DNA from: Cladosporium sp. IMV 00045
Taxonomy: Eukaryota > Ascomycota > Dothideomycetes > Cladosporiales > Cladosporiaceae
Assembly: GCA_001931905.2 (NCBI GenBank)
Contig: MSJI02000117.1
Span: forward strand, 1 to 64,000
Reading direction: 5' to 3'
DNA: 64,000 nt
Shown here: positions 1 to 11,464 of the stretch, in pieces
Layout of the letters: each line of letters starts with the position of its first letter
How positions within the stretch are numbered: the first letter of the stretch is position 1
Notes under the pieces: model-generated
What the model was told of the DNA's origin: nothing
What the model saw: only the letters and a program-made list of their open reading frames with translations
Databases searched by the model: none
Made by a program: the position numbers and the translations under genes

Positions 1-307
1 TCCTGTTGCTGTTGAGTCTGTAAAAGCTGGCCTGCTGGGTCGTCTGGCGAGTGTCGATAACGCTGGGACGTCCTTCGGGGACGACGGCCTCTGACGTCTC
101 GGAGGGCGCAGCAAAGCTCTGGCGTCTCTTTTTGCGGTTCTTGCCTGCGCGGTGGCGCTTCTTCTTGGGCTTCGCGTCGCCATTGGGGTTGGTGGAAGAG
201 GATGCGCGGCTCTGCGACCCACTGGCATTGTTCTGCGATGGCTGGCCGGGTTTTGCCATGGCGGCCGAGCCGGCGACGCGCGAGACGTCTGGGTGTGTGG
301 AAGACAT
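1..307 (-). CDS. Probable CorA/Alr-type metal ion (Mg2+) transporter, N-terminal fragment
   Basis: Only the first ~102 codons are in the window; the frame is open from the ATG at 307 to the left edge. The visible part is a low-complexity Ser/Asn/Gln region followed by a strongly basic stretch (KPKKKRHRAGKNRKKRRQSF) and then AAPSET and a FYRL motif. I associate this basic block plus 'RQSFAAPS' and a downstream 'FYRL' with the cytosolic N-terminus of fungal CorA-family Mg2+ transporters (Alr1-like), whose two membrane helices and GMN motif would lie outside the window. That assignment is from memory of the family, not from the catalytic part. The start is the first ATG; a second in-frame Met lies at codon 17. 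Any nuclear protein with a similar basic patch is an alternative. Confidence 0.5.
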   Translation of the reverse strand, partial: MSSTHPDVSRVAGSAAMAKPGQPSQNNASGSQSRASSSTNPNGDAKPKKKRHRAGKNRKKRRQSFAAPSETSEAVVPEGRPSVIDTRQTTQQASFYRLNSNR

Positions 308-1194
308 TAAGCTGGACTAGACCATTGGTGTAGAATGGGGTTTTCGGGCAATGCCAGCTAAAGACGTGACGGGCGGTGGCAAAGAGAAGATCTTGCGTTG
401 ACTTGTGAGAGGCAAGAAAGAAATGCCGGTCATGGATTCATATGGGCGTCGAGCTACAGAGTTGAAGCTAACGGCCGACAAGCGAGCCCCAGCAGAACCA
501 GCCGGCCGTCTTCTGGCCTGCCAAAGATAAGCCAGTGACGTTTGATTAAAATTTGATTTATCCACGCCATTGACCGACAGTCAATTGATTAAATCTTTGT
601 CAGACAGACATGTCTGCATTATTGCATACCGTTTTATCAATGCTGCCGGCAGTTGGACCTGTGTCGTGTGAGCACCTTCCCGGCTTGGATAAGCTCGGCA
701 CTACATCGTCATCAACGCCCATCAACACTGATGCCAGCTAGGGCAAGTTACCAGCATCTAGATTTCCACTTGGAAGCCATTCCTAACTCCATGCCGTGTA
801 CCATCGACACATCGGAACGTCTGTCGAATTCTGATCAACAAAACACGCCTTGCCTCTCAATGGCTGACATTCCACGGTTCATCGAGAACTACACGATTGA
901 AGACACTGGGCTTTGCCACTGGAAAATGAAGAACCGCCACTTCACCGCATCGTGTTTCAACTGAGAGCTTCATTGTACGACGACTTTGCGCAATCTGAAC
1001 CAACAGTACTCCCACGAAGCCTCAGAAAAGAAAGGCATGATTCGAGATCTTCCTTCAACTCTGGTAATCAATCCTTTGAACCAGCTCGCACCACAACCCT
1101 AACCCTAAACATCATCGAAGCCAATCAGGAATCAAGCCCGTTGCTGGGAATCCCAGGTAGTCGGATCGATACTCCCAAACATCATCAAACCATG
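308..1194. other. Intergenic, no gene seen
   Basis: Upstream region of the left-edge gene. Short open frames here show no family resemblance or plausible splice structure. Two tandem CCCTAA units sit at 1097-1108. Confidence 0.5.
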
Positions 1195-3122
1195 TCATAC
1201 AATATCTAAATCTATCAGCTCTATGCCATCGTCAGCCAATGCCTCACCATGCACGATCCCATCTACATAACCCTCACCAACAAACCGACACAACAACGCA
1301 CCATCACCTCTCTCCCCAGCCCGCCGTAACACAAAAGGCACAGCACAACCCGGCACCACAGCCACGCAATCACCTCGACTCGCAAACCTCGGCACCAAGC
1401 CAAGATGACCTCGCTTCGTCCAGCAAAGCCGACGATTCAGCACTGCCGCCTTGAACGCCACGCGAAGATCCTGGAACAACCGCCCGGAGCTGCGAGTTTG
1501 CAAATTCTCCAGCGTCAGCCTACCTTTGCGCTGCCGGGGAGTGTAAACTTGATCAGGGAAAGTCGGACTCTGCCCAGTGACGGCCTCACAGAGAAAGCTG
1601 AGGATTTCAGTATAGCCGGCTGGGTATGGCAGCATTCCTGAGCTGTCTTTGCCTGCTGTGACGACCTTGCAAAAGCCCAAAAACGATAACCTGGTTTGTA
1701 CATTTACCGGAGCGGAGGTGGCGTGTGTGATGCATGTCCTCAATGCTACGTTGGTCATGCCAGAGACAGCGGCTTCTAGATCGGCGTCTTCGAGGATGGG
1801 ACTGAGATGTTCTATGGTGTCGAAGATCTTCGCGTTGAAGCAAAGCATCCTTTCACAGTCGCGAATCCGGAAAACGCTGGTGACTGTCGACGACTTACCA
1901 GCGTCGAAGCAGCTTGTGACACTTGTGCTAAAGCCTAAACTGGTGGTGACCCGTGGCCTCGACCAGTCGACGGCCCATGATGGTAAGTTGCCAGAATCAT
2001 TCATGTCATGATCAACGCAACAAAAGAGTCGGCAAGCCTGATCCAATGTATAATCCTGAGGCTCGGCTTTCAAGATCTGCAGCGAAATGTTTCGCCACAG
2101 CTCCGTGGCATCCAACTCGTAATCCGGAATGACCCTACTTCTGGTCAGGCCCAGATACCGTAGACGTTGTCTAGCGGGTTCGTCGCCTGCGTGTGGCGAG
2201 TGTCGACCAGAGCGTGTATGAGTGGGTACTTCTGTCGGCATGAATTGAAATATTGCTTGAAGCTCCAGAGAGCATTCGCAGCGTGGAAACCGTGCAGTCT
2301 CACGGGAGCGACATCATCAGTAGTGAGTCAGTAGCCAGAGTGGGTTGGAAAAGGCCAAGTCTTTGATTGTCAGCAGCGCAGCCGATAGAATCTTCCCAAT
2401 GGCGTGTAGAAGTGCCCGCCATGACCCAAAGCTCGGTAGACAAGACTGCTTCTTGTATAGTCCACGTACGCTGAAACCAGGGAACGCTGAAAAGCTCTTC
2501 GATGGCCTCAAACCCACCAGGTACCATGTACGGCGGACTGCACATTCGTTCCTTCTCCTCATCTAGCAGCGGACCAGAGACATTAATCGTGTTGTCTTGT
2601 AGCTCTTGGAGGGCATCGAACGCACTATCAGCCGGAAATCACCTAGCCAGATCACCGTATTCCAAGCGCGCCGGTAGATAAAAGACATAAGCTGAACCTG
2701 GGATGTTTTCTCTGCCAGATCGCTCTGATTGATGCAGATCTGGTCAACCCAGACCACGACGGAGTCTCCCTCATGTCGCAGATGACGAATGGCTGTGTCT
2801 AGGCTCTTGTTATGCTAAGCGACGTGTTCCCAATGTTGATGCTACAGTCAAATACTGCAGGTCCCCACTGCCAATTAGATGTACTCATCAGCACGTATAC
2901 CGCGCCACGAAGGCTTACAACGTAACTCAGTGCCGTATAACACAACACCTCCGCCTCTGACGCAGAGACTGCGAAGTTCCTTGGACACTTGCTATTCTCT
3001 CGAGGACATTCTCCTTCCTCCAATATCACATGGTGAAGGCCGCCCCGAATCTGCTGCTCGAACTTGGCAGGCAAAATCTCGAGCACTCGAATCCCAGCTG
3101 TCCTGACCAGCGGAGAATACAC
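1195..3122 (-). pseudogene. Heterokaryon incompatibility (HET) domain protein, degenerate
   Basis: Read right to left, the pieces form a HET-domain protein. The N-terminal part reads IRVLEILP...YTALSYV, then an intron (GTAAGC..TTGGCAG) restores the hallmark ALSYVWG. Next come VWVDQICINQSD and VIWLGD, then WFQRTWTIQEAV, a degenerate ATNPLDNVYG/YLGL motif, and a C-terminal region of about 330 residues. The coding frame changes at least three times outside any plausible intron: near 2810-2820, near 2635 just after WLGD, and near 2160 before YLGL. Each is consistent with a single-base loss. HET proteins trigger cell death after fusion of unlike fungal individuals. Here the gene looks inactivated, unless the assembly carries indel errors. 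The 5' end is uncertain; an upstream hydrophobic frame to 3473 could have encoded an N-terminal membrane segment. Confidence 0.85.
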
Positions 3123-4165
3123 TGACCGCTCTGGGCTGACAGTGCATCGGCACGTCCACGATCAATGTCAACGAAGAAGAATTTTGCGACCTCAGACGCG
3201 CAGCAGCAGAAGCGGCACAGTGGCATTCGCTCACATCTTGAAAGCGACGAGCTACCCGGAATGGAGATCTTTGATTTACTGTCTCCGCTCCTGCAGACAA
3301 CACTGCAGGAAACAGTCCAGCCATATCTTCGCCATATGGCATTTTCGCGGATCAGTGGTCGTGCTTTGCTTTTGATCAGATGACGTGTGGTAAACGAAAG
3401 TCAGCAAAAGTAACCCAAGCCAGGCGAGAGGCTCCAAAAGAGTCGATTTGAGGTGCATTATAGCAGAAGACATAGACTGCTGCGGGTGGACACGTGGTGC
3501 TTCAGCTGCTCAGCCTAATGCAACGCCACGATCTGATGTACACAGTGCTGCGTTGTAGACAAAGCAGTAGCCTGAGGGGCTGCGAACATCTTGATCAAGT
3601 ATGTCCCCAACAAGAAACTGCTGCGTGAAAATCTAAAGACAAAACGTGCGTTACATTCACGAAAACGAAGTTCTGTTATAGACTCCTGACACGTCGAGCA
3701 TGTTTGGGCCGAACTGCCAAGAAAATAATGATGGCGGCGACAACCCTAACCCTATGTACCCTAAGGCGGAAGTCACCAGGCATCCACCTTGCCATATTTT
3801 GGGATCCTCAATTAGCCAAAATCAACAACCAAAACCTACGATCAACGCAACACAACTTACGCAGCCACGCTCCGCATATCACAAGATCCATCAACGTCCA
3901 ATCGTCCGACCGCGACCTATCTTCTTAAACTGGTCGAGCATCCTTTTGTGGAATAAATGTGTACGGAAGAGAGAGAGGCAGTGTTCCGTCCTCGTCGCTC
4001 CTTGATACCATATGTGAGTAACGCTTATATGCTCAAAAATTTCGTCCAGACCCCATTATCTCGCTGAGTTGCGCAAGTAGTTGTCTACTACCAACTAAAA
4101 ATGCCAAAAGCCATAGCTGGAGGCCGTGCAGTGTTCGCCCAAAAGGGATCCTCAAGAAGGACCAT
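3123..4165. other. Intergenic, no convincing gene
   Basis: I see no gene. A CCCTAACCCTA motif lies at 3744-3754, too short to be called a telomeric tract. The right end abuts the broken secreted-protein gene. Confidence 0.45.
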
Positions 4166-5501
4166 TCAACTGCCCAGCATTACTCTCAGATCACCCTTTC
4201 CAAACCACAAGCACTGAAAACATAGCCGAACAACGTTCATCCCCAAACAGAAGGCTTTCAAGCAATCACCCCCAGAGACCGGAGGCTGACGCTGCATCTG
4301 CTCAATATCCGCATCACCGCCCTGATCCTCGAAGATTCCAATAGTGGCATAGTTGTAGGTGCCCCGGTTGGTGTTGTCATAGCCCTGAATGTCGAAGACG
4401 TCGCTAAGTTCCAGTCATCACCGCCGAGAACGCAGTGCATACCATCCTCAGCGTCCTCGAAAGCCTTGTTCTTGTCAATGTCCAAGTCGGCAGGAGCACT
4501 CTTGATTGCGTCAGTGTCGAAGCGTGCCTCGGTGACGCGGTTCTCCAGACTTCCTTCTGGAGCTGCTCCTCCCAACGTCTTGCCTTGTGAGAGCCATCGT
4601 TGTGCACGTATGGCTCGGCAGTCATATGAAATGTAGTGTTGGCATGGCGGGTGGCAAGGACCATGGGACCCTTCTTCGGGTGGTCAACCTTGAAGCGGGC
4701 AGCCAAAGGGTGAGTCGCATCACGCTTACTGAGCTGATGGTCCTGGTGGGCATAGCCGAGAAACTCGCCATCTCCAAATCCGCCGTCTCGGAGTGCTCGC
4801 GACATGTGATGATTGTGAAGCAGCTGTGCCACGTGGTGGTCGTCAGAGGAGTAGCCGCGCTCATGGAGACCCCTCCTCATCAGAGCACGCTTTTTCCTGC
4901 TAAATAGATCAAGGGCAATGCTCTCTAAGAAGTCTGCGCCGAGGTCTGGAGCATCGAGTTGAGGAAGCTCGATTCCTTGAACCGCTGCAACTCCCGGGCG
5001 GCGTCCACGGTGTTCAGATAATCCTTAACAGTTGCTACCAAGAAGTCAGCAACGAACTAGGAGATAAAAAAGTCAATACTTACACCCAAAGCCCCAAAGA
5101 GCACATCCCACACCAATTGCACAGCTCGCGCGAGATTTGGGGGTGGTCGCCATGCCTTGCAGTTCACTTTCGGCTAAATCCCAGCACCCCAAGACAGTGC
5201 CACCAGTCGACACAGTAGACTTTGCTGCACCATTCCATCCAATAGCCCGCAGTGTCACACCAAGAGAAGTGTCAAGGAACGCCCTAGACTGAAAGCTGAC
5301 GTCCGTGACATTGGCATCAGTAGTCTAGTTGGAATCCTGAACAACCAGCTGCTTTCTAACAGGAGCACCAGAATTCTTAAGCCAAGCAACATCGTTGCGA
5401 GTCTTTTGGGAAGCCAAGTCGAAGCCTTCAGGGTTCCATTTGTTGACAACAGCAAGGGCGTCCCCAACCAGTGCTCCGAAAAGCAGAGCAGATGTCTTCA
5501 T
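4166..5501 (-). pseudogene. Broken secreted-protein gene, probable relative of the intact gene at 24,733
   Basis: The ATG at 5501 opens a typical signal peptide (MKTSALLFGALVGDALA). The same frame then meets an in-frame TAG at about 5325 but stays open beyond it, through a Cys/Gly hydrophobic segment, to an apparent intron donor (GTAAGT) near 5080. Downstream the frame shifts at least twice more, near 4540 and near 4408. The downstream pieces carry dibasic sites (RKKR, MRRG, SKRD), a His-rich stretch and a C-terminal Cys-containing domain ending in a YNYATIGIF-like strand. The order (signal peptide, hydrophobic Cys pair, Kex2-type sites, His-rich part, compact C-terminal domain) matches the intact gene at 24,733-26,070. 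Relatedness is inferred from layout and short motifs. Its function is unknown and it is not expressed as a full-length protein as it stands. Confidence 0.6.
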
Positions 5502-5920
5502 GGCGATGTAGCTAGTGGGATGGCGGCAACGAAAGTCTGGCTCGAGAGTCGCAAGGAAGGGAAGGAGAAGGATGAGTGGTACAGAAGCTGGACGAGCAGA
5601 GCGCGTTCGTACCATACCGCGACCTTGCTGCAAGGACACAAAATGCCCAAATGCCCGAAGCTTTACCAATGGCCCAAGGCACCATGCTGATTGTAAAGCG
5701 TGAACTCACGGACACACATTGCGGATACGAAGACATCTCGTTGATGAGCCCGCTCGCTCATCCAAAGCAACCCAGAAATCCTTCGCGCAGCCGCCAATGT
5801 TCATCGATCGATCGTATCAGCCGTAGCGCGGGAAGCAGGCGGTCGCCAAGTCAGTCAAGACTCGCTCGTAGCGTATGAGGCCACCGACTGCTCATCGCCA
5901 GAGTTCCTCCGCCTGGAAAA

Positions 5921-6379
5921 TCAAGACACTTTATCATGTCCAGGCCATGAGATAACGATGAGACCTCCAATACCAAAGGCATCTACAGCAACGGTTCTGG
6001 CGTCTCCAACATGTGCGTCCTGGTTCCTCAAACACGTCCAGAAGTAATGCGCCTTGGAGTTCGTCCAATCTAGGAAATAGCTCAAGCACATAGCTCGAAT
6101 CAATGACCACCGCATGTCAGAACCGATCCAGGAGGTGTGCCACAAGGGAAGAGCCGGTGTTTTAGAGGACTTGGCACGCACCAAAGAGGTCGAGCACCAC
6201 CAAAAAATTGGACTTGTGCGACAGTAGGTTGTCACCCGAAGCTTATAGTATTGCTTGGTCGCATAGTCAAGTGTCGCATAGCGCGCCAAGGACCCGCCAA
6301 AGGATTCAGTGCGCGACAAAAAGGAATCTGGGAGATCCACTCTTCCAGGCTTGTTATCTTTCAACACAAACTTGAGCAA
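5921..6379 (-). CDS. Doubtful hypothetical ORF
   Basis: A 152-codon open frame with many aromatic residues (for example LDWTNSKAHYFW). It has no signal peptide or family I recognise. The neighbouring genes are pseudogenes, so this may be another remnant or a chance frame. Nothing else in 5502-6505 looks coding. Confidence 0.2.
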   Translation of the reverse strand: MLKFVLKDNKPGRVDLPDSFLSRTESFGGSLARYATLDYATKQYYKLRVTTYCRTSPIFWWCSTSLVRAKSSKTPALPLWHTSWIGSDMRWSLIRAMCLSYFLDWTNSKAHYFWTCLRNQDAHVGDARTVAVDAFGIGGLIVISWPGHDKVS

Positions 6380-6505
6380 CCTCGTTTTCTAGCGGCAGGA
6401 ATCGTTCCAGTTCGGCGTTAGAAACAACTCAACGATTGACAACACAGCTTAGGTACGGACATACTCCCTCCCCGCCAGAACACAACACCAAACACACAAC
6501 TCTCA

Positions 6506-7006
6506 ATGACTTTCAAATCACCTTGGCTCAACCCCAATGAGGCCGCAATCATGCCAACAAGCGACCACGAACCATTGCGCTTACCACTACCACCACAAAC
6601 ACGCTACGACTCCCCATTAGGAAAATGGCCAGCTCGTCTTATGATGGCATCTGCAGGTCTGCCAATAGCCTGGGCACTCATTACTGGCGAACATGTGATC
6701 TTCGACTACGGCTTAACGATCGCTCTCGCCGTGCTCGGAATCCTCATAAATGCTCTTGCAAAACCATGGTTCGGTACCTGGTGCATTCGCCTCCTGCAGA
6801 CCTCCAGTGGCGGATTTGAGTCAGTGTGTATCTTTCGGCCGTACTGTGGACGCAAAAGTCGAGAGTACACGGGCGGCACTGTCGAACTGGTTGAACTAGG
6901 CGAGGTGACTGATTTGGACGCTCCGTATGAGATTCGTACAAGCAAATGGAGCGAGGGACAGTACAAGCAAAGATGGGAGCCGGCGTTGTTCGTTTTTGAC
7001 TTCTAA
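6506..7006 (+). CDS. Small hypothetical membrane protein
   Basis: Intact 166-aa frame with an ATG in acceptable context (CTCAATGAC); a second Met at codon 16 could also serve. Residues 1-40 are Pro-rich. Two hydrophobic stretches follow, around residues 44-60 (LMMASAGLPIAWALI) and 66-86 (DYGLTIALAVLGILINALA), probably a helical hairpin. A soluble C-terminal tail of about 80 residues contains two Cys and many acidic residues. I recognise no family. It is the only undamaged frame in the left 10 kb apart from the edge gene. No intron is evident. Confidence 0.45.
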   Translation: MTFKSPWLNPNEAAIMPTSDHEPLRLPLPPQTRYDSPLGKWPARLMMASAGLPIAWALITGEHVIFDYGLTIALAVLGILINALAKPWFGTWCIRLLQTSSGGFESVCIFRPYCGRKSREYTGGTVELVELGEVTDLDAPYEIRTSKWSEGQYKQRWEPALFVFDF

Positions 7007-8187
7007 GAATGCAAACCCAAATGCCAGAGGCCACCAAGCCAAAGACAGCACTGGATCGAGAAGACAGGCGACGCAAGTATTCAGAGTGCCAGAATACAAG
7101 CATTGCTTCTCCCCGGCCAGCACCCAAATCAAAGGAGGCGAGCTTCCTTCATACGCTTCTTAGGACCTGCATCACCCTACAACGAAAGTCCTGAACCATC
7201 TTTGGGCCTTTACATCCTAGCATATAGCAGAAGCAAGATTGCATTCAGGCCAAAACGCTGATGATACAATGGGAACCAAAAGTCTGAAGCTCGAGGCCGA
7301 AGCAACTCAAAGGCAAGCATCGTCTCGATCATACCAAGGTCATGGTAACATCAGTAAGAGCGTGAAGATACCGGCCGAGCCCTGCCCAGATAACGCGGAA
7401 TCGATGTAAGAGGCGGCCATTTAGCTGTGCAATGAAGCGAATAGAAACAGCTCCTGAACCGTAAAGACGCCTCCATACACCGATGGAATATCCACTTACC
7501 TCGTCAGGAACGATGCTGCATAAGCCAGTGGAGGAGAACCTCATGTCAAAATCATACGATTCTCAATTCGTTGCGCTACTCATGTTTGCTAGAGCGAAGG
7601 AAACGCTCAAAAAAGATGATGATCGCACAAATTGTCCTGATGTCGGAGACTGGGTGCTTCAGCATCTTTAAGCCTGGATCCTTACAACGACATTGCCAAG
7701 CACGTTTGGGTGGACTGCCAAGGAAGTGACGGCTGTTGGGCTTCGACTACACCTGACGACAAAGTTAGCACAAGTCCTCTCGCTTCTCTGCTGTCAACGC
7801 ATCCAGGCAGGCATCATGCAGGCCATTCAAGCGACCAATCGACTGATGAACCTCCACCAGCTGATGTGGCCATGACCCGAGGTATATCTGAGCGGCTACG
7901 AGGCTTGTGCTAGGTCAAGCAGGACGAAAGCAACGATGTTTCTCAACCTAGTACACACCTCGCCCAGAAGCGACGGGTCTGCCAAAGCTCGAACGAGCAA
8001 TCATGCCTCACGCCTGGCGTCACAGGCTCAGGACAAACGTACAACAGCTGCTAGACCGCACGAACATACACGATTATGTATCCCTACGCACGAAGGCGAA
8101 GAGGCCGCGAACCAGATTGAGCGAGAACACAACTCTCACTAGGACCGTTGTGTTGCGCAAGGTAATGATAGGATACATAATGGCCAC
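7007..8187. other. No clear gene; possible 5' part of the NACHT remnant
   Basis: Only short frames. From about 7920 a plus-strand frame rich in Ser/Thr/Arg could be the degenerate linker upstream of the NACHT fragment, but no upstream effector domain can be recognised. Confidence 0.35.
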
Positions 8188-8686
8188 ATGTACGTCCAAA
8201 ACCAATATATCGGCCACGGTAACAACCATCAGGAGCGCTCGGAATCGAGCAACAAGCCAGTGGACTTCGTGGAGGCATTGGAAATCGACAAGATGGACGA
8301 CCACTACTCTGGTATCCATGCAGCCAATCCTGGCACCGGCCATTGGCTGTTTCGAAAGCTGGAGTATATCAGGAGGCGCGATCCACAATACTTGGACTCG
8401 CATCATGGCTTTCTGCGGACAAAGGGAAAGCTGGATCTGGTGAAACGACTTTGATGAAGTGCGCTTTCGAACATGCCCAAGGCAGCTTTCAGGATGATAC
8501 ATTATCTCATTCTTCTTCCACGCTCGGGGTCGAGACTTGGAGAAGTCTGTTGAAGGAATGTACCGGTCTCTGTTGCTTCAACTGCTGAGTTGCTCCCCGG
8601 CGCTTCGTCCCAAGCTCCTACACAGTCCTGGCTCCGTCCAGCAACATGGCTGGACGATTCAGTGTAGGCAAATGTTCACAGGATAG
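8188..8686 (+). pseudogene. NACHT-type NLR (NOD-like receptor) fragment, frameshifted
   Basis: The translation contains the string seen just before and at the P-loop of fungal NACHT proteins: a VEALEIDKMDDHYSGI-like lead-in, HHGFLRTKGK, then in a second frame AGSGETTLMKCAFEHA, and in a third frame ISFFFHARGRDLEKS and MYRSLLLQLL. These correspond to the usual fungal 'HHGFLWIKGKPGTGKSTLMKFA' and 'FFFNARG..LEKS..GMYRSLLLQLL' patterns. Two frame changes (around 8440 and 8500) and a stop at 8684 leave no continuous protein. The P-loop Lys is replaced by Glu (GSGETT), so nucleotide binding would be impaired even if the frames were joined. Fungal NLRs act in non-self recognition. This one is a relic near the HET relic. 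Confidence 0.75.
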
Positions 8687-8807
8687 AACGCCTCTTTCAT
8701 GCGCCAAGTGCTCCAGCCTTGTTGATGCATACTGTCTCACGCACCTCCATCTTCGTCCTCAGCCTCGCAGGCCACACACAACGACAAGGCTGAGAACAGC
8801 CCTCGCC

Positions 8808-8815
8808 TATAAATA
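8808..8815 (+). promoter_or_regulatory. TATA box
   Basis: TATAAATA lies 66 bp before the ATG at 8881. An ATG overlapping the box at 8815 is too close to be the usual start, which supports 8881 as the original initiator of the following gene. Confidence 0.5.
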
Positions 8816-8880
8816 TGCCCATCTGCACGAGAGGTAGGACCGGGCCAGCTCCCTCTACAAGCCTTAAACAAGATGAAAAC

Positions 8881-10715
8881 ATGGAGCGTTTCTTCAAACA
8901 ACACTCTCAAGCGATCAACATCACCGTCAACGTTCTCCTCGTGGGACTGTGTGGAATCGATTATGCCTTACTGCTCGTGATATACTTTACCCAGGGCATG
9001 GGGACAGAGTCTCTAATGTTTGTCGATAGAGGCAGCTTGCCTCCCACTACCGCTGTCCCATTACTCGGAGTGCTTCTTACCGGCGCCACCTCAGCCTTGC
9101 TCACGAGATCGGTCGAGCACAGTGTTTGGATTCGCCTCCTTGGCGGAGAACCCGACTTGCTTCCAACCAAGAAATGCACAACCGAAGAGATCCATCAACG
9201 ATCGCAATGGAGTGTCTCGCCCTTTGCGCGCCTACTCTACGTGTTCAAAGGACGCTCCTGGCTACTGCGAATTAGTGGGCTACTGCTTTTTGCAACCGCA
9301 ATCCTCAACCCAATCCTGCTCTACGGATGAGACCAGAGATCATTCATCAAGAGACGACCACCACAACCGCACAAAGTGATCCTTACTTCTCGGGTTTCAT
9401 TCCAGGTTTGACGAAGAGATTGGGCAGGACAGTGAGTAAGGCCTCTCGCAAGATTGCACAAGTCAGCTGACTGACATCACACAGATCAGATGATGCTGGC
9501 CTCACTCGTGTCGATGAACAACCTCAGCGCACCAGCGGCAGATGTTTGCAGTGATGCTTCTTGCGCTGCCATGACACGGGCACAAGCACTACAGGCCGAA
9601 TGCTTCGGATCTGACCTCCCGAAACCTACACAAGAGCAAGCGAACATTACGCTATGCAGCACTTTTGGCAACACAACATGTCTCTCCAAAGCCTCAATGG
9701 GTTCAATTTCACTACTGGCCCAATGACCAAATGCGAAGAATCCTCATATACCGGCGAATGCCTTGTATCAGACTTCGCGGTCATACTCGGTGTGTGGTCG
9801 TCATATGATGTGACAAACCGCCGACACTTGGGACACGCCGTCGATTGCAAAATTCAAAAGGGTAACGTCGAGATCCGGCAAAATGGCACTGGAGATCCGG
9901 TTCAGACTCGAGAGTCCTTCTTGACAACGACAAAACGCATGGAGATTTCCTCACCCGAGTGGTTCTGGCAGGCATCATACCGCACCCCTACCCGCAACCA
10001 GCAGACTGTGAAGCCATACCTCTTCAGCAGCGCAGGAGGTATGGTGAGGGACGTTCCAATGGCTGAGCACATGCTGAGCAACAACAGAACAGCGAAGAGG
10101 GGTCAGAAGACTGGTGGGCATCGCAGCCGGGAACAAACGACACAGAGAGTCGCAAGAGCTATCGAGGCGAACATCGACATGGCCACTCTATTCGCCTTCG
10201 CCCAAGCACCGCATGCAGCATCTATCGACATCACCGAAACGCACGAAGTTAGCATCTGGAAATACGACACCAGAGTATTGACAGTTCTGACACTTCCTTT
10301 CCTCGCCACCATCCTGATTCTCAGCATCTACTGGAGAGTTCAAAGTGACGAAATAGTGATCGGCTACGATCCTCTCAAAATCGCTCGGCACGCTGACGAG
10401 GTCTTAGCACCTTCGCTCAGAGCGATGGCACAGAATAGCGAAGGCAAAGATCTAGGACCAATGAATCCAGGCGGAGCTTACTCGGCCCTCGAAGCTCGAC
10501 CGCCTTCTCACGAAACAGGAGACCAGGCCAGTCTTGTTGATGATATCGCTGACACCCCTCCGCCAAGAAGATCTTGTTCAACAGACACAGATGAGCGGAG
10601 TGAGGGGGAGGCGATTTCTCCCATCGGCAGAGAAGAGCATGGCAGGAGTGAGACTCCCAGAAGCGTGGTCTCGGAACAACAGCACTCGAACATCCAGACA
10701 AGAGTGAATGAGTAA
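8881..10715 (+). pseudogene. Multi-pass membrane protein (DUF3176-like), frameshifted
   Basis: The 5' part (ATG 8881) encodes an N-terminal domain with three to four hydrophobic segments (NVLLVGLCGIDYALLLVIYF, AVPLLGVLLTGATSALL, RISGLLLFATAIL) and ends at 9330. The reading then continues in another frame (MRPEIIHQETTTT..), has a probable intron (GTGAGTAAG..AG, 9430-9489), and continues in a Cys-containing ectodomain. That shifts frame again near 9660-9690 into a long frame ending at 10715, with one transmembrane helix (VLTVLTLPFLATILILSIYW) and an acidic Ser-rich tail. The layout (TM cluster, large extracellular Cys/Asn-rich part, one C-terminal TM, cytosolic tail with a GYDPLKIARHADEVL-like motif) resembles the fungal DUF3176 family. 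Two unexplained frame changes make it a likely pseudogene. Confidence 0.55.
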
Positions 10716-11464
10716 TCCAGCGCGTTCGCAGCTTCGATTCCAGTGACGGAGAAACATATCATTCCCATACCTGAAGACTTTACTTTACTGTCGACCGTGG
10801 GCTCCGAGCTGAATAGTCCGGAGGAGAGCGAAGACACCATAGCGATATAAGACCTAGTATTGATGAATAGAATCTAGATAGAGAGAAAGCAGCTCTACTG
10901 GATCATCAAAAAGTCAAGTGCAATTCATGTCGGCTCTGCCATAGCCTGGTATCGCCAACTGAGCTCGGGTGCCAGCGATTGATTGATAGGTTGAAGGATT
11001 AGATCAGACACTCTCTCCCAAGAGTCACATCTACTGAACCTTCAGCCGCACCGGATTGATCGACAGCCGTGCCAAGCGATGTCTTCGCGTTTTGGTTGTC
11101 ATACTTGCCTCTAACGCTCGTCCCTATCACACGTGGCCAATAGCCTCAGTGTGCAAGCTTGCGAGCCAAATGCGTTTCCATATTAGCAACAAGGGCTAAC
11201 TGCACAGCAATGTAGATCCTCAAGATGTTGGATATCTAAAACGCAACGCTAATTCCTTTAGGAATCTTGCCCTTTCAGCTGAGCATCGCTGGTCGCATAT
11301 AGTGCAGTGCACACCTGAAGATAAGAGGCGCAGTCATGCGATGCTTATGGGTCTTCATGCTAGGTTTACCTTTTTTTTTTTTTTTTTTTTTTGCCTTTCC
11401 TCTTTGTCTTTCTCATTCCCGGCTTGTCGTTGCTTGTCTGCTACAGCTATCTCGATCCGCTGAA
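10716..11464. other. Intergenic with a long poly-T run
   Basis: No gene seen. A run of about 23 T lies at roughly 11,371-11,393, 70-95 bp before the next start codon. It is probably part of a pyrimidine-rich promoter or 5' UTR. Confidence 0.5.
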
